Shown: positions 36,477-45,383, counted from the stretch's first letter. The stretch: 64,000 nt of DNA from Desulfarculales bacterium UBA702 (GCA_002298165.1 DBMI01000088.1:32743-96742), one strand, 5' to 3'. The notes: generated from the sequence alone by a model not told the origin. Numbers and translations: made by a program.

Positions 36477-38336
36477 CTAAAACTCGCAGCTCACCCCGCC
36501 CTCGATCCATCGCCCGGGCTGGGGGAAAACCTTGCGGTAGATGTAGGGTGCATTCGTCATATTGTGCACTGCAAAAAAGAGGCTCGGAGTCAGATTCATG
36601 CCCGGAGAGGGCAGTTTCAGTTTGGCGAGATAGTCGAAAACGAAAATTTCGTCCCGGGTTTCCGGAAAGCTTGAATTGTTATCGATGCATTTTCCGGTAA
36701 TTGACTGAGTGAATTGTTTGTAGCTGTGTGAAACGGATACGTCCAGTATCTGCCGTGGGACGTCTTTGACGACTTCTCCGGTTTTTTGATTTTCAACGTC
36801 TACAAACGTTTCCCCGAATGAGATCTTTAAACTATTCGATGTGCCGAGGTTGAAATTAGTGCTCGCTCGTGCCTCGATTCCCTGCCTCGTGACATCTTCG
36901 ATGTTCTTCCATTTATATACCGCTTGGTCGAAGCTTATGAAGTTGCTGATATCGGCCCTGAAGAAGTTGATCTCCAGCTTCAATGCTTTAATGGGATGGA
37001 TTTCGGCCCCCAATTGATAGTTGACCGCGGTCTCCGCCATCAAGTCCTCATTGCCGACAGTGGGGTCGTGGATCAATCCTGGCGGTGGGGCGGCAAACCC
37101 CCTCGACACTTGGGCACGCACAAGGGCTTCATACCAGGGCAGGTGATAGACAACTCCGCCCATTGGACTGACCTCCGAGCCGAAATCGAGGTTATTATCA
37201 TAGCGAACCCCGCCTGTTAGCGCAAAATCCCCAACTTTCAGGGTATCGTTGGCATATACCGCCCAGTTCCGGGTAGGGTAGTCACGATCATAAAGGCTGT
37301 AGGCATATGTGCCCCAATCTCCGTCGAATCCCAGGACGAAGCGGTTTTTATCATTCAGATCATGGCTAATCCTGGAACTTATTCCATATAGTTCCTCGGC
37401 GTAGTCCCACCCTCTCCTTTGGGGCTTCAGAATGAACCTGTAGTCGTCGATTAGGCCAAATTCCTGGTGTCGGCCCTCTATGGTATAGGTGATGTTATTT
37501 GGAAGGCTGGTTTCATAGAGCAAACGCTCGTAAGTTCGGTTCTGATGAAAGTATTCCCAATAATTATAGCGGCCGGTCAGAAGTGGGCTCGGGTTCTCAC
37601 GTTTACCTTCATCATGGTTCACTACGAAATTGAGTCGGCCCGAATCGCCAATCCGGTAATTGAATTTAGCATAAACGGCATCCTGCAGTGAACTCATGTG
37701 AGGGGCGACCCCGGCTGTTTCATCATGATCGACCGAGATGAAATAGCCAAAGCGATCCACTGTCCCGCTGACTGAACCACTGCTCCTGAGCGTGCTGAAG
37801 TCCCCGTAAGAGCTCTGAACCGTTCCGCTGAAGAGCTTGTTGGGGTTGGGCTCCCTGGTGATGATGTTGATCACGCCTCCCAGCGCCGTCCCCCAGGCCG
37901 ATGAAGCCGCGCCTTTGTAGACCTCGATTCGTTCTATGCTAGACACCGGAATGAAGGAAAGATTCGTTACGGGGTTCGCCAGCATATTGAGCGGAACGCC
38001 GTCCTGGTAGACGGCCACCTCGGGAACAGGCGAAAAAGAGCTCCCCTGGATGCTTGCCGTTGCCTGGCTCCCCAGACCTCCATTAAACTCGACATATACT
38101 CCGGGAATGAACTGCAACACCTCGGCGGCGTTAGTGGCGGGTATCTTTTCGATTTGCTCCCTGGTCACCACCTCGATATTGGCGGCTACATTCTCTTCCG
38201 GCGTCTGCTCCCTCGTGTAGGAAGTGATCCAGACCTCGATAGTTCCGTCCTCGTTAATTCGAAAACGAGGGGAATCGCCGGCGATGGAACTAGTTGGGGA
38301 GAGAAATACGATCAGGAAAATAATTAATCGAACCAT
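36477..38336 (-). CDS. TonB-dependent outer-membrane receptor
   Basis: Predicted 619-residue TonB-dependent transporter. The signal peptide (MVRLIIFLIVFLSPTSSIAG) is followed by a TonB-box-like start (GTIEVWITSYT) and a plug domain (NAAEVLQFIPGVYVEFNGG, then IERIEVYKGAASSAWGTALGGVINII). A 22-strand-type barrel follows, ending in GGVSCEF with terminal Phe. It imports a siderophore, cobalamin or similar ligand; the substrate is not clear. ATG 38336 gives a normal signal peptide. A sigma-54-like promoter lies 92 bp upstream, and a sigma-54 response regulator gene is next to it. Confidence 0.88.
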   Translation of the reverse strand: MVRLIIFLIVFLSPTSSIAGDSPRFRINEDGTIEVWITSYTREQTPEENVAANIEVVTREQIEKIPATNAAEVLQFIPGVYVEFNGGLGSQATASIQGSSFSPVPEVAVYQDGVPLNMLANPVTNLSFIPVSSIERIEVYKGAASSAWGTALGGVINIITREPNPNKLFSGTVQSSYGDFSTLRSSGSVSGTVDRFGYFISVDHDETAGVAPHMSSLQDAVYAKFNYRIGDSGRLNFVVNHDEGKRENPSPLLTGRYNYWEYFHQNRTYERLLYETSLPNNITYTIEGRHQEFGLIDDYRFILKPQRRGWDYAEELYGISSRISHDLNDKNRFVLGFDGDWGTYAYSLYDRDYPTRNWAVYANDTLKVGDFALTGGVRYDNNLDFGSEVSPMGGVVYHLPWYEALVRAQVSRGFAAPPPGLIHDPTVGNEDLMAETAVNYQLGAEIHPIKALKLEINFFRADISNFISFDQAVYKWKNIEDVTRQGIEARASTNFNLGTSNSLKISFGETFVDVENQKTGEVVKDVPRQILDVSVSHSYKQFTQSITGKCIDNNSSFPETRDEIFVFDYLAKLKLPSPGMNLTPSLFFAVHNMTNAPYIYRKVFPQPGRWIEGGVSCEF

Positions 38337-38439
38337 AGCGTGAACATAAACAGCGGGGAATTGGTTCAAGGGAACACCTTCGTCATGAGGAAAAAAAAGA
38401 TCAAACCACTCCATCGAGATCGAATTGCATCCGAACACG

Positions 38440-38454
38440 GCAAAATAAATGCCT
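38440..38454 (-). promoter_or_regulatory. Sigma-54-like promoter of the TonB receptor gene
   Basis: The minus strand reads AGGCAT-TTATT-TTGC; GGCA and TTGC match the -24/-12 consensus with correct spacing. The predicted start is 38428. Upstream, AGTATAG occurs twice as a direct repeat (38507-38513, 38520-38526), a possible activator site. The neighbouring NtrC-type regulator is the obvious candidate activator. Confidence 0.5.
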
Positions 38455-38539
38455 TAGATCCACTAATTTACGGGCTTGTTATTTCGCTGACATGTCTGAT
38501 AGGCAAAGTATAGCAAATTAGTATAGATTCAGTTCCAGG

Positions 38540-39943
38540 TCAAGGGAGGTGTGAATCGGGCGGGAACTCCACCTCGGAGGTATCTTCAATTTTATACTCT
38601 TTCATCTTCTGGGCGAGGGTCTTTCGGTTGATGCCCAACAGATCTGCAGCAATGGTCTTGCTTCCTCCCGAATGCCTCAGCGCCATGCGAATAAGAGTTT
38701 TCTCGCCGTCCTCAAGGCTGAGATAGGGGGTCTCCGCGCCAAGGCTCTTCTGGCCAAAACCGTCAGCCAATGCAATGTCTCGCAAACTGACATGGGACAC
38801 CTTGCAGGTGATGACGGCCCTTTCGATAATATTGACCAGCTCGCGCACATTGCCGGGCCAATCATAGTCCATCAGAAAAAGGACTGCTTCGGCGGAAATG
38901 CCTGCAATGGAACGGTTATACTTTTTCTTAAACTTATGGAGATAATATTCCATCAGGAGGGGAATATCTTCCCTTCGCTGTCGCAGTGGCGGAATATTGA
39001 TAGAATAAATGTTTAGCCGATAGAACAAGTCCTGTCTGAATCGACCTGCCGCCACCTCTTCCCCCAGGTTGCGGTTTGTCGCCGTAATGATACGAAAATC
39101 CGAACGTATGGGATTGGTTCCCCCAACCCGAGTTACTATTTTGGTCTCCACAACCCGGAGAAGCTTGGTCTGCAGTGTGTATGAGGCCTCTGCAATTTCG
39201 TCCAGGAAGAGCGTTCCGCGATCAGCCAACTCGAAAATTCCAGGTTTTCGGGCAATTGCTCCGGTAAAGGCCCCCTTTTCGTGTCCGAAGAGTTCGCTTT
39301 CCAATACCCCTTCCGCAAATGCGCCGCAGTTTACCGCCAGAAAACTGCTTTCATCTTTGCTGCTGAGATTATGGATGGCTTGGGCGATGAGTTCTTTGCC
39401 CGTGCCGGTTTCTCCCGAAATAAGCACCGTAACCGGCAGTTCGGCGATTTCATGTACCGAGTCAAGCACGGCTCTGATCTCTTTTGATTTGCCGATAATC
39501 GTGGTTGCCGGTTGCGCACCCAGGAATTTCTCTTTTTGAAGAAGCGAGAGTTCGTTAAGCATTCGCCTCTTGGCGAGAGCCTCCCGCACAGTTGCCTGGA
39601 AGAGTTCGAGCCTGTCCACGACCGGCTTTTCAAAATAGTGAAAAGCTCCCTGCTTGACGAGATTAACTGCTTGAGCCGTAGAACCGAACGCTGTGATCAA
39701 AATTACAGGTATTTCCGGGTAGAGTCCCTGTACCCGGCTGAAGAACTCAACTCCGTCCATCTCCGGCATCTGGATATCGGAAATGATGAGGTCAATGGGG
39801 CACCTCTCCAGCACCCCAAGGGCTTGCAGGGGAGAGTTGAGGGCAATTACCTCCATGTCCCCGCTGGCCGCCACGACCGGGGAGAACTGCTTAAGAAAAA
39901 CTTCATTATCATCGATCAGCAACGATACGAATTTAGGCGCCAC
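38540..39943 (-). CDS. NtrC-family sigma-54 response regulator
   Basis: Predicted 467-residue regulator: receiver (acidic pair 11-12, phospho-acceptor Asp 56 in LIISDIQMPEMDG), AAA+ domain (Walker A GETGTGKE, GAFTGA loop, GTLFLDEIAE) and C-terminal Fis-type HTH (TIAADLLGINRKTLAQKMKEY). GTG 39943 was chosen because GGAAGGAA lies 7 bp upstream and it yields a canonical receiver start. The closest gene downstream on the strand is the TonB receptor with a sigma-54-like promoter. No kinase is adjacent. A role in PEP-CTERM gene control (PrsR-like) is also conceivable. Confidence 0.92.
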   Translation of the reverse strand: MAPKFVSLLIDDNEVFLKQFSPVVAASGDMEVIALNSPLQALGVLERCPIDLIISDIQMPEMDGVEFFSRVQGLYPEIPVILITAFGSTAQAVNLVKQGAFHYFEKPVVDRLELFQATVREALAKRRMLNELSLLQKEKFLGAQPATTIIGKSKEIRAVLDSVHEIAELPVTVLISGETGTGKELIAQAIHNLSSKDESSFLAVNCGAFAEGVLESELFGHEKGAFTGAIARKPGIFELADRGTLFLDEIAEASYTLQTKLLRVVETKIVTRVGGTNPIRSDFRIITATNRNLGEEVAAGRFRQDLFYRLNIYSINIPPLRQRREDIPLLMEYYLHKFKKKYNRSIAGISAEAVLFLMDYDWPGNVRELVNIIERAVITCKVSHVSLRDIALADGFGQKSLGAETPYLSLEDGEKTLIRMALRHSGGSKTIAADLLGINRKTLAQKMKEYKIEDTSEVEFPPDSHLP

Positions 39944-40991
39944 AATAATTTCCTTCCGCAACGACTTGTAAAACAACTACTCCGATCATCCTGATCTGAT
40001 CATGTTACTATACCACAAGCCTATGAGGAAGCCTCGTGGATCCTCGAACACAACGGCTGGTGTTAAGCAATTCCCGTCCCGCGACACAGTCGATGGCCAC
40101 ATCTTTCTCGCCGGTGAGGCAATCCTGCCACTACGAAAGAGTCAATGGCAGCATGAAATCTTTTTATTGGGTTTGGCCGTATGGCCCACCCCTGGAAGAT
40201 CCGCAACCTACCAGATGAAGCTTACCTTATCGCTAAACGGTTGAAGCCGTTAACTGCTGCTGCTCCTTTTGGTACTGCAGAGATGGGGCCAAATGGTCCA
40301 TCTGGGGCATGATTGTTGCGAAAGGATATCTTTTAAACCACAGTTCCGGTGGGTTGTCCATTATGAGATCATGCTGGATTCGAGATAGCTCGGTTGACGA
40401 GAGCCTGTCGTCTAATTCCCGAGTAAAAATAGCCGATCTCCCTCACCACTCCGCCAACGTCTGTGGGCAAGCTATAAAATATGTCCGAACGAGCCGGAAT
40501 CATGAGCAGCATGCTACTCGTAATTATTTGTTTCAATGGGTAGATCGCTGTGGGGACTATATGCCACTGTGGACAAATTTACTACTCTCAAGGATAGCGG
40601 CTCAGGATTGCAACTACATGCATAAGCTGGATAGAAGCTCGCATTCCAGAAGCATCTCTGGAATCCATACTAACATCAGAGAAAGTCCAGAGATTAGCGA
40701 AGTTCTTGCTGCTTTTCGACCATTAACGGGCTGCTCTTCGGCGGAAATCACTGTTATCCGTTTACGGGCGAGAAAATCCAACATCTTGCTTAGGGGCGCA
40801 GTACCTTGGAAGCCTATATTTGCTTTGAAATCTCTCTGATCGCTTCTCAAGGCTCATCTCTCTGATGAAGATTTATGGTTAACACTTCTCTCCTGATCTG
40901 CGAAATCACGGGTTCCGGAAACCTGCCACGTTCGGATCATTCTTTTACTAAACCGGGTCCTCTTTCAGGTTATTAGCAGTTTTTATCGGAT
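39944..40991. other. Low-coding stretch, probably decayed DNA
   Basis: There is about 1 kb without a convincing gene. The long frame at 40309-40839 has random-looking composition. A 43-codon frame at 40181-40312 has protein-like composition and is listed separately. No insertion-sequence ends were recognised. Confidence 0.4.
40181..40312 (+). CDS. Possible small protein or gene remnant, 43 aa
   Basis: A frame from ATG 40181 reads MAHPWKIRNLPDEAYLIAKR and then KPLTAAAPFGTAEMGPNG before TGA. The amphipathic helix and proline-rich end look like coding sequence, but no ribosome site is visible and I do not recognise a family. It may be a fragment of a decayed gene. Confidence 0.25.
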   Translation: MAHPWKIRNLPDEAYLIAKRLKPLTAAAPFGTAEMGPNGPSGA

Positions 40992-41324
40992 TTGATGAAT
41001 TTTTACCTAATGAAGATGGACTTAAACGCCTTCACGGATTTGGTTCTCACTATCGTGAAGTTTCGTAAACTATTGGCGGAGAAGATGCTTCAGGATGAGT
41101 TGATGGAGCAGTTATATCGCGACTGCGAAGCCGCTCGACTAAAAAGGTTGAGTGAAACCGAAAAGGGAAACATGGTCCAACAAGACCTATTGAGCGACCT
41201 TAAAAGAATCAGAGCGGTTTCTCCCATTTATCAGAATGCCTTTACCGATTATCTTAAAAGCTGGTACAAAGGTTTGCGCTGTCTTACCTCCAGGCCCTTA
41301 AAACGCTTTTGCCGGCCAAGGTAA
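40992..41324 (+). CDS. Hypothetical helical protein, 110 aa
   Basis: A frame with a plausible helical N-terminal part (MDLNAFTDLVLTIVKFRKLLAEK), an acidic-basic middle and a C-terminal tail (RPLKRFCRPR) that looks unnatural, suggesting a frameshift near 41270. The likely start is the ATG of MDLNA at 41013. No family is recognised. Confidence 0.35.
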   Translation: MMNFYLMKMDLNAFTDLVLTIVKFRKLLAEKMLQDELMEQLYRDCEAARLKRLSETEKGNMVQQDLLSDLKRIRAVSPIYQNAFTDYLKSWYKGLRCLTSRPLKRFCRPR

Positions 41325-41503
41325 TCTTTATTCACAGGCAGGGCCCCTCCCCAGAATGCCCTAGAATCGATCTTCTCAGGGCGGGTGGTAAGATCCATCG
41401 TCTTTGGTCTCCCCCGACGCCTTTGGTCGTGCATGACTTAAGATCGCATTTGCAGTAGAGTTGCTCAAGGAATATAACGCCACTGTTTATCCTTACTCCG
41501 ACT

Positions 41504-41962
41504 CTATTTCATCCTGTCTCTTTTGTTCGATGCATTTTTGACTCGTTGGTATGCTTCTCTAAGCGTCACCGGAATAGAAGGGGGATTATAGTTTTCAAAG
41601 TCAGCCTCATGCGTTTGGTCAACCCTAAAGGTTTTATGGAATGCAGATGGGGGTCCCACATAGACTGGCGGGGTACCTCCTTGAAACTGATCGGCCGTGA
41701 TATCAACGATGGTGCCATTCCGTTCAAGCCAGGCATGCGAATGCACACCTTTCCCCTTCCCCCTTCTACCTGAAACATAATAGAAATCGCCCTCCCCGTT
41801 CTCTTCGAGCCATTTCGCCAATAGTAAACAAGTGACACCGCAAGCACCGCGCGGGAATTTCTTGAAGTTAGTTGGCAATAGCTCCTTGGGGCAACTTTCG
41901 AGCGCGATCCTAAATTGGTTGGCCAGTTTTAGGAGTTTCTTTTGCTGCTTATTCTCAATCAA
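41504..41962 (-). CDS. Small papain-like (Cys-His-Asp) domain protein
   Basis: Predicted 152-residue protein. The arrangement GACGVTCLLLAKWLE (Cys 41/45), GVHSHAWLE (His 76) and VDITADQF (Asp 87 and 91) matches the Cys-His-Asp order of transglutaminase/papain-fold small proteins, including those found in phage and element accessory genes. The catalytic assignment is by pattern only. There is no signal peptide, so it is cytoplasmic. It stands alone in a decayed stretch. Confidence 0.55.
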   Translation of the reverse strand: MIENKQQKKLLKLANQFRIALESCPKELLPTNFKKFPRGACGVTCLLLAKWLEENGEGDFYYVSGRRGKGKGVHSHAWLERNGTIVDITADQFQGGTPPVYVGPPSAFHKTFRVDQTHEADFENYNPPSIPVTLREAYQRVKNASNKRDRMK

Positions 41963-42095
41963 TCTTGCTCCATCTAGTGTTTTCCTGGTTGTGTCCCTTT
42001 AATGATACTATCCTATCCAATCCGGCACACCCTGAAAAAATGCCTTTGAGACTATCTGAAATCATTGGGAAATTTCGGCTCTAAACCGTGACATA

Positions 42096-42377
42096 CTACC
42101 CGGCTGTTCTCTGTTTCTGCTTCCGTTCCCGCGCCATTATCCGGGTATGTTTGTTGGAGCATTCCGGGCATCGGGTCTGACGGTTTGATTTCGACCTGAA
42201 CAGCTTCCCGCACCCGCACCTTGCGCTTTTCGTCTAGGCTGACAGCCTTGGCGCTTCCTCGGGTTCGAAGATCCGTTTCCGCTCCTGCAGGAGGTCGGCA
42301 TTAATCGGGAGAACTGCCTTCTCGAACCAGGGGCAGTGCAGGTTATGTAGTACCCGGCATTGGTGCCCTGTCTCGTT
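42096..42377 (-). pseudogene. Zinc-ribbon gene interrupted by an in-frame TAG
   Basis: One reading frame on the minus strand is open from 42377 to TAG 42234-42236 (…CPWFEKAVLPINADLLQER…) and continues in the same frame to TAG 42096-42098. The second part has CGCGKLFRSKSNRQTRCPEC, a four-cysteine zinc ribbon with a basic tail. Neither half has a clear start codon. The simplest reading is a nonsense-mutated small phage-type gene; two separate genes or amber read-through are less likely. Confidence 0.45.
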
Positions 42378-42461
42378 TTACTCCAGGCAGCAATAATCCT
42401 GATCCGCTGGGGGCCTATGTCGACAAAGTTGCAGCTGGCCCAATCTTACCATTGGCGAAAT

Positions 42462-42728
42462 CTATCGGGCGTCCGATCTTCGTTGCCATTTAAACTGTCG
42501 CTCCCAATTCGTGGCAAGTGAAGGCATGGCGTCAGCCCCGGCAAAGATTGTCGAATTTTTGCCTTCGGCCCGCAGCCTTCTCAATCTCTCACCCGAAGCA
42601 GCATCACCCGCACTCGATAATACAGTGGAGGGCTGGAATGTTACGGGCGTTTCGACTGCTGGCATGGACGAGCCGCCGAAGCGCATTGTCAGTTCCATGC
42701 CGCCCCATTCGTCTTTTATGATCATCAT
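42462..42728 (-). CDS. Phage-type small structural-like protein, 88 aa
   Basis: Starts at ATG 42728 (or 42725) with AAGGAGG upstream. The core SAGDAASGERLRRLRAEGKNSTIFAG resembles small phage virion-associated proteins in which an Arg-rich RRRG segment precedes a Thr/Ile/Leu-Gly motif. It lies upstream of the zinc-ribbon remnant on the same strand. This suggests that part of the island's right end derives from a prophage. The assignment is by pattern, moderate. Confidence 0.45.
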   Translation of the reverse strand: MMIIKDEWGGMELTMRFGGSSMPAVETPVTFQPSTVLSSAGDAASGERLRRLRAEGKNSTIFAGADAMPSLATNWERQFKWQRRSDAR

Positions 42729-42871
42729 CGCCTCCTTGGAGGGTTAGTGGTGCCTTATCACCGTGTAACGAAATCCGACACCCCTAAACCCGCATTGCTG
42801 CGCTATATCTGTCGGAAATCCTTACAAAAGCGAATAATTCCTAAATTCCGGATAGGTTGTGAACCCAAGGC

Positions 42872-42887
42872 TGGGGGTGCAATTGCT
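42872..42887 (+). promoter_or_regulatory. Weak sigma-54-like element before the PEP-CTERM genes
   Basis: TGGGGG-TGCAA-TTGCT has the correct GG to GC spacing and a perfect -12 half, but the -24 half matches only TGG. The predicted start is about 42898, 57 bp before the GTG of the first PEP-CTERM gene. PEP-CTERM genes are known to be under sigma-54 control in several proteobacteria, which makes the weak match worth noting. Confidence 0.25.
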
Positions 42888-42954
42888 CGGATTTGCACAC
42901 ATTATGCAAGCCCTCCAATTTCGCCTCACTGAACCTCTGCATCGGAGGATCGTC

Positions 42955-43518
42955 GTGAAAAAAGTCATCCTCATCTTTGCTTTTTCTTTGCTTATAGCCC
43001 GACCGGTCTATGCCACTGTCTTTTTTGAATTGGATTGTCATGTAACCTCTTCTGAATGGCCCGGCGCAATCGGTCAATGGCTGCACCTTAATTTTGGAAT
43101 AGATGAAAATGCTCTAAATTCCGACTTTCATGCTTTTGGGGGCTGGAATATGACCTACGACCCAGTATCTCCTTTGGCAGACCTCAACTGGTGGTATAAT
43201 ACATATGAAAACGGTCATTACTTTGTTTACAAGGAATCCGGGACACTCACACCGCTTTCATCTCCAGAAATAATCATAACGAATGGCTCCGTTGCTGAGA
43301 TTGCGCTCTATTGGGGTTTTTTCGATGGCATAGTCAGACTTCACCCCGGAACCATGTCTTTCACCGGCTTTTATGAATATCCATGCCAATATACGTTCTC
43401 CGGAGTTATCGATGCCTTTGTACCCATCCCGGAGCCTGGCACCTTTACGCTAACGCTATTGCTTCTGATTCTAATTGGCCTGCGGAAGGCTATCCCCAAA
43501 ACCCGTCGCCTGAACTGA
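42955..43518 (+). CDS. PEP-CTERM sorted exported protein, 187 aa
   Basis: GTG 42955 was chosen: GGAGG lies 7 bp upstream and it gives a normal signal peptide (KKVILIFAFSLLIARPVYA). The C-terminal sorting signal is VPIPEPGTFTLTLLLLILIG followed by a basic tail (RKAIPKTRR). Such proteins are processed by an exosortase and typically associated with exopolysaccharide. The middle part (about 120 residues) is aromatic-rich and unrecognised. An exosortase gene is not in the window. A second PEP-CTERM gene follows 24 bp downstream. Confidence 0.85.
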   Translation: MKKVILIFAFSLLIARPVYATVFFELDCHVTSSEWPGAIGQWLHLNFGIDENALNSDFHAFGGWNMTYDPVSPLADLNWWYNTYENGHYFVYKESGTLTPLSSPEIIITNGSVAEIALYWGFFDGIVRLHPGTMSFTGFYEYPCQYTFSGVIDAFVPIPEPGTFTLTLLLLILIGLRKAIPKTRRLN

Positions 43519-43542
43519 ACCCCTAACCCCTGGAGAGTTGCC

Positions 43543-44001
43543 ATGAAAACTTTAGTGCTTTGCATTCTTTTGTCATTTGCCATCGTGCCCGCCGCTATCG
43601 CTGCTCCAATACTTTATTTCAAGGGAGAAATTACTTCCGTTTATGATCCGGGCTGGTGCGATCCGGGAGAACCTGCGTCCTGGGGACCGACTTATTCCAA
43701 TCTTTTCTGGGTTGGTGAACATTTCGATTTCTCCGTTAATGGTGCCATCACCTACGTAAACCTTAAGAATTCATCTGTTGCCTTCTACAACGGATGGAGC
43801 GGCGCGTACGGCCTAGGGATGGGCATAAGCGGAAATCATCTATTTTTCGACGCTGATCCGGGCCAACCACCTCTTTTGGCCGAGGGTCTTTTTAACCAGG
43901 TTCCAGAACCCGCAACACTTTTTCTCCTGTGTCTGGGTGTCGCACCCCTTCTGTTCATGGTCACCAGGAGAGCGTTCTCCAACCGCTTGCAACCATGGTA
44001 A
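43543..44001 (+). CDS. PEP-CTERM sorted exported protein, 152 aa
   Basis: Signal peptide (MKTLVLCILLSFAIVPAAIA), a mature part of about 100 residues, and the sorting tail VPEPATLFLLCLGVAPLLFM followed by RRAFSNR. It has GGAGAG upstream of the ATG and probably shares an operon with the preceding PEP-CTERM gene. It is not a copy of that gene: apart from the tail the two show little similarity. Function unknown. Confidence 0.85.
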   Translation: MKTLVLCILLSFAIVPAAIAAPILYFKGEITSVYDPGWCDPGEPASWGPTYSNLFWVGEHFDFSVNGAITYVNLKNSSVAFYNGWSGAYGLGMGISGNHLFFDADPGQPPLLAEGLFNQVPEPATLFLLCLGVAPLLFMVTRRAFSNRLQPW

Positions 44002-44194
44002 TGGTTCTGCCAACCGTGTACCCGCCAGCACCTTCCCACGCCAGGCTCCTACCCGCAAATGCCGTGAAGACTGTCGGGTTGGTGCCGATATCGAAGGAAG
44101 AGGCATCTATGCCGGTAAACTCAGCAGACCAAAGAACTTTGATAAAGGCGGTATTAAGAGGGGCAATAAGAGCCCAACATCACCCCTTCTTCTC

Positions 44195-44440
44195 CTAAAT
44201 TTTTTGCCCAAACGGAGCGATACCTCGTGTAGTACACATGTATTCCATCTTGATCCAACGTGATGGGAACATGACAACGCGTCGTTTAGGTGGAGTTCCA
44301 CAGAACCGCGGCCACATCATTCCGAGATCAATCAGCCTATCCCGGTGCTTTTCAAGCCAGCCCACTGACCACCCCGTGTATTCTGATATGGCCTCGTAGC
44401 CGATAATTGCCCGCTCATCCTTGAATTTCTGCATCCTCAA
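44195..44440 (-). CDS. Small HTH DNA-binding protein near attR
   Basis: Predicted 81-residue protein with a winged-helix/AlpA-like segment (IGYEAISEYTGWSVGWLEKHRDRLIDLGMM). It ends about 100 bp inside the right attachment repeat. Small DNA-binding proteins of this type in prophages are regulators or terminase small-subunit relatives. It supports the view that the mobile element extends to 44565. Confidence 0.55.
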   Translation of the reverse strand: MRMQKFKDERAIIGYEAISEYTGWSVGWLEKHRDRLIDLGMMWPRFCGTPPKRRVVMFPSRWIKMEYMCTTRGIAPFGQKI

Positions 44441-44539
44441 TCCCCAGGGCCTTCCGGGTTTAATCCGTATACCGGGCGCATACCGCTATGTTTCGGCTTG
44501 CATTTAAGTGGTCGAAATGGTAGGAAATTTCTTCGGGTC

Positions 44540-44565
44540 CGGAGGTTCGAATCCTCTCGCCCCGA
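44540..44565 (+). repeat. Right attachment repeat (attR), 26 bp
   Basis: Exact copy of tRNA-Pro bases 325-350. The upstream bases (GAAATTTCTTCGGGTC) do not form a D or anticodon arm, so this is not a second tRNA gene. Together with the integrase near the other copy, it marks the island's right end. Confidence 0.8.
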
Positions 44566-44625
44566 ATCACTGAATGACCTACGGAGACTGTCAGTAGTTA
44601 CGCCTTCTTTCCAAGGAGAAGGAAA

Positions 44626-44856
44626 ATGCGAAAGGAAAGAAGCGAATACACTTCCCCAGTTGATGCCCTCGTCTTCGTTGCAAAGCGACTCAGCCTTTAT
44701 GAATCCCGCTATGGGATGTCCTCGGAAGATTTTTTCAATAAATACCAAAGCGGCTCAATGGAAGATTCCATTGATTTTGTCGAATGGTCAAACGACTACC
44801 GTCATTACCTGGCGATCCGCACGGAAATAGAAAAGCATCTACGCCATGTTGCATGA
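44626..44856 (+). CDS. TumA-type antitoxin
   Basis: Predicted 76-residue protein. The core KRLSLYESRYGMSSEDFFNKYQSG, then DFVEWSNDYRHYL, matches the small antitoxins of the TumE/TumA (DUF6516-associated) type II toxin-antitoxin family. ATG 44626 has AAGGAGA upstream. The downstream partner is decayed. It lies just outside attR. Confidence 0.7.
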   Translation: MRKERSEYTSPVDALVFVAKRLSLYESRYGMSSEDFFNKYQSGSMEDSIDFVEWSNDYRHYLAIRTEIEKHLRHVA

Positions 44857-44879
44857 GCGTTTGCGGCAATGTTTGAGAG

Positions 44880-45161
44880 ATGTGGAATTCGCCGTTCTGT
44901 AAATCCAGGATGCACAATAGAGCAGTATCAGGAAGAAATCCTCACGCCAGGCAGAGCGAACTTAAGGATCAGGTCCGTTTTGCACATGATAGTCTGCTTG
45001 AGTTGAATGAAGCGGTGATTGTTGAATCAAACCATATTGAACATCTGGATGATCGATATCATCTAGATCAGCACCTACTGATTGACTGCCTCGAGAAGTG
45101 CCTGTATCGTGCCGGCACTGATTCATGTATAGAATGCACTATGCTGTTTAAGACAATGTAG
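44880..45161 (+). pseudogene. Decayed TumE-type toxin
   Basis: Within the 93-codon frame, only DQVRFAHDSLLELNEAVIVE, then EHLDDRYHLDQ, matches the TumE toxin pattern (RFxDxSLLExxEAVxVE followed by RYHY). The N-terminal third and the expected RYDNxPHHP end are missing, so the toxin is probably truncated and inactive. It immediately follows the antitoxin gene. Confidence 0.5.
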
Positions 45162-45383
45162 GTTATCCGATCTCAATACTCCTGCGTTTGAGGAACCCAA
45201 CACAGGAGGACAGAGTGGTAAATATTCTTCATCAGTTTGCCCTAAATCAATCTGAATGATTGTAAACTATACAACATGTATTAAGACATTGGTACAAGAC
45301 TGCTCCTATCATTAGTGAGTAGAGGCAAACAAACGGTTGTTCGTAACATAATGTAACTTACAATAACTCAGGAGGGATTAGAG

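Noticed and set aside
40309..40839. 176-codon plus-strand frame
   Set aside because: Composition is random-like (many Ser, Arg, Cys, His), no ribosome site, no motif.
44525..44566. Second tRNA-Pro gene
   Set aside because: Only the T arm and acceptor end are present; there is no D arm, anticodon arm or 5' acceptor strand.
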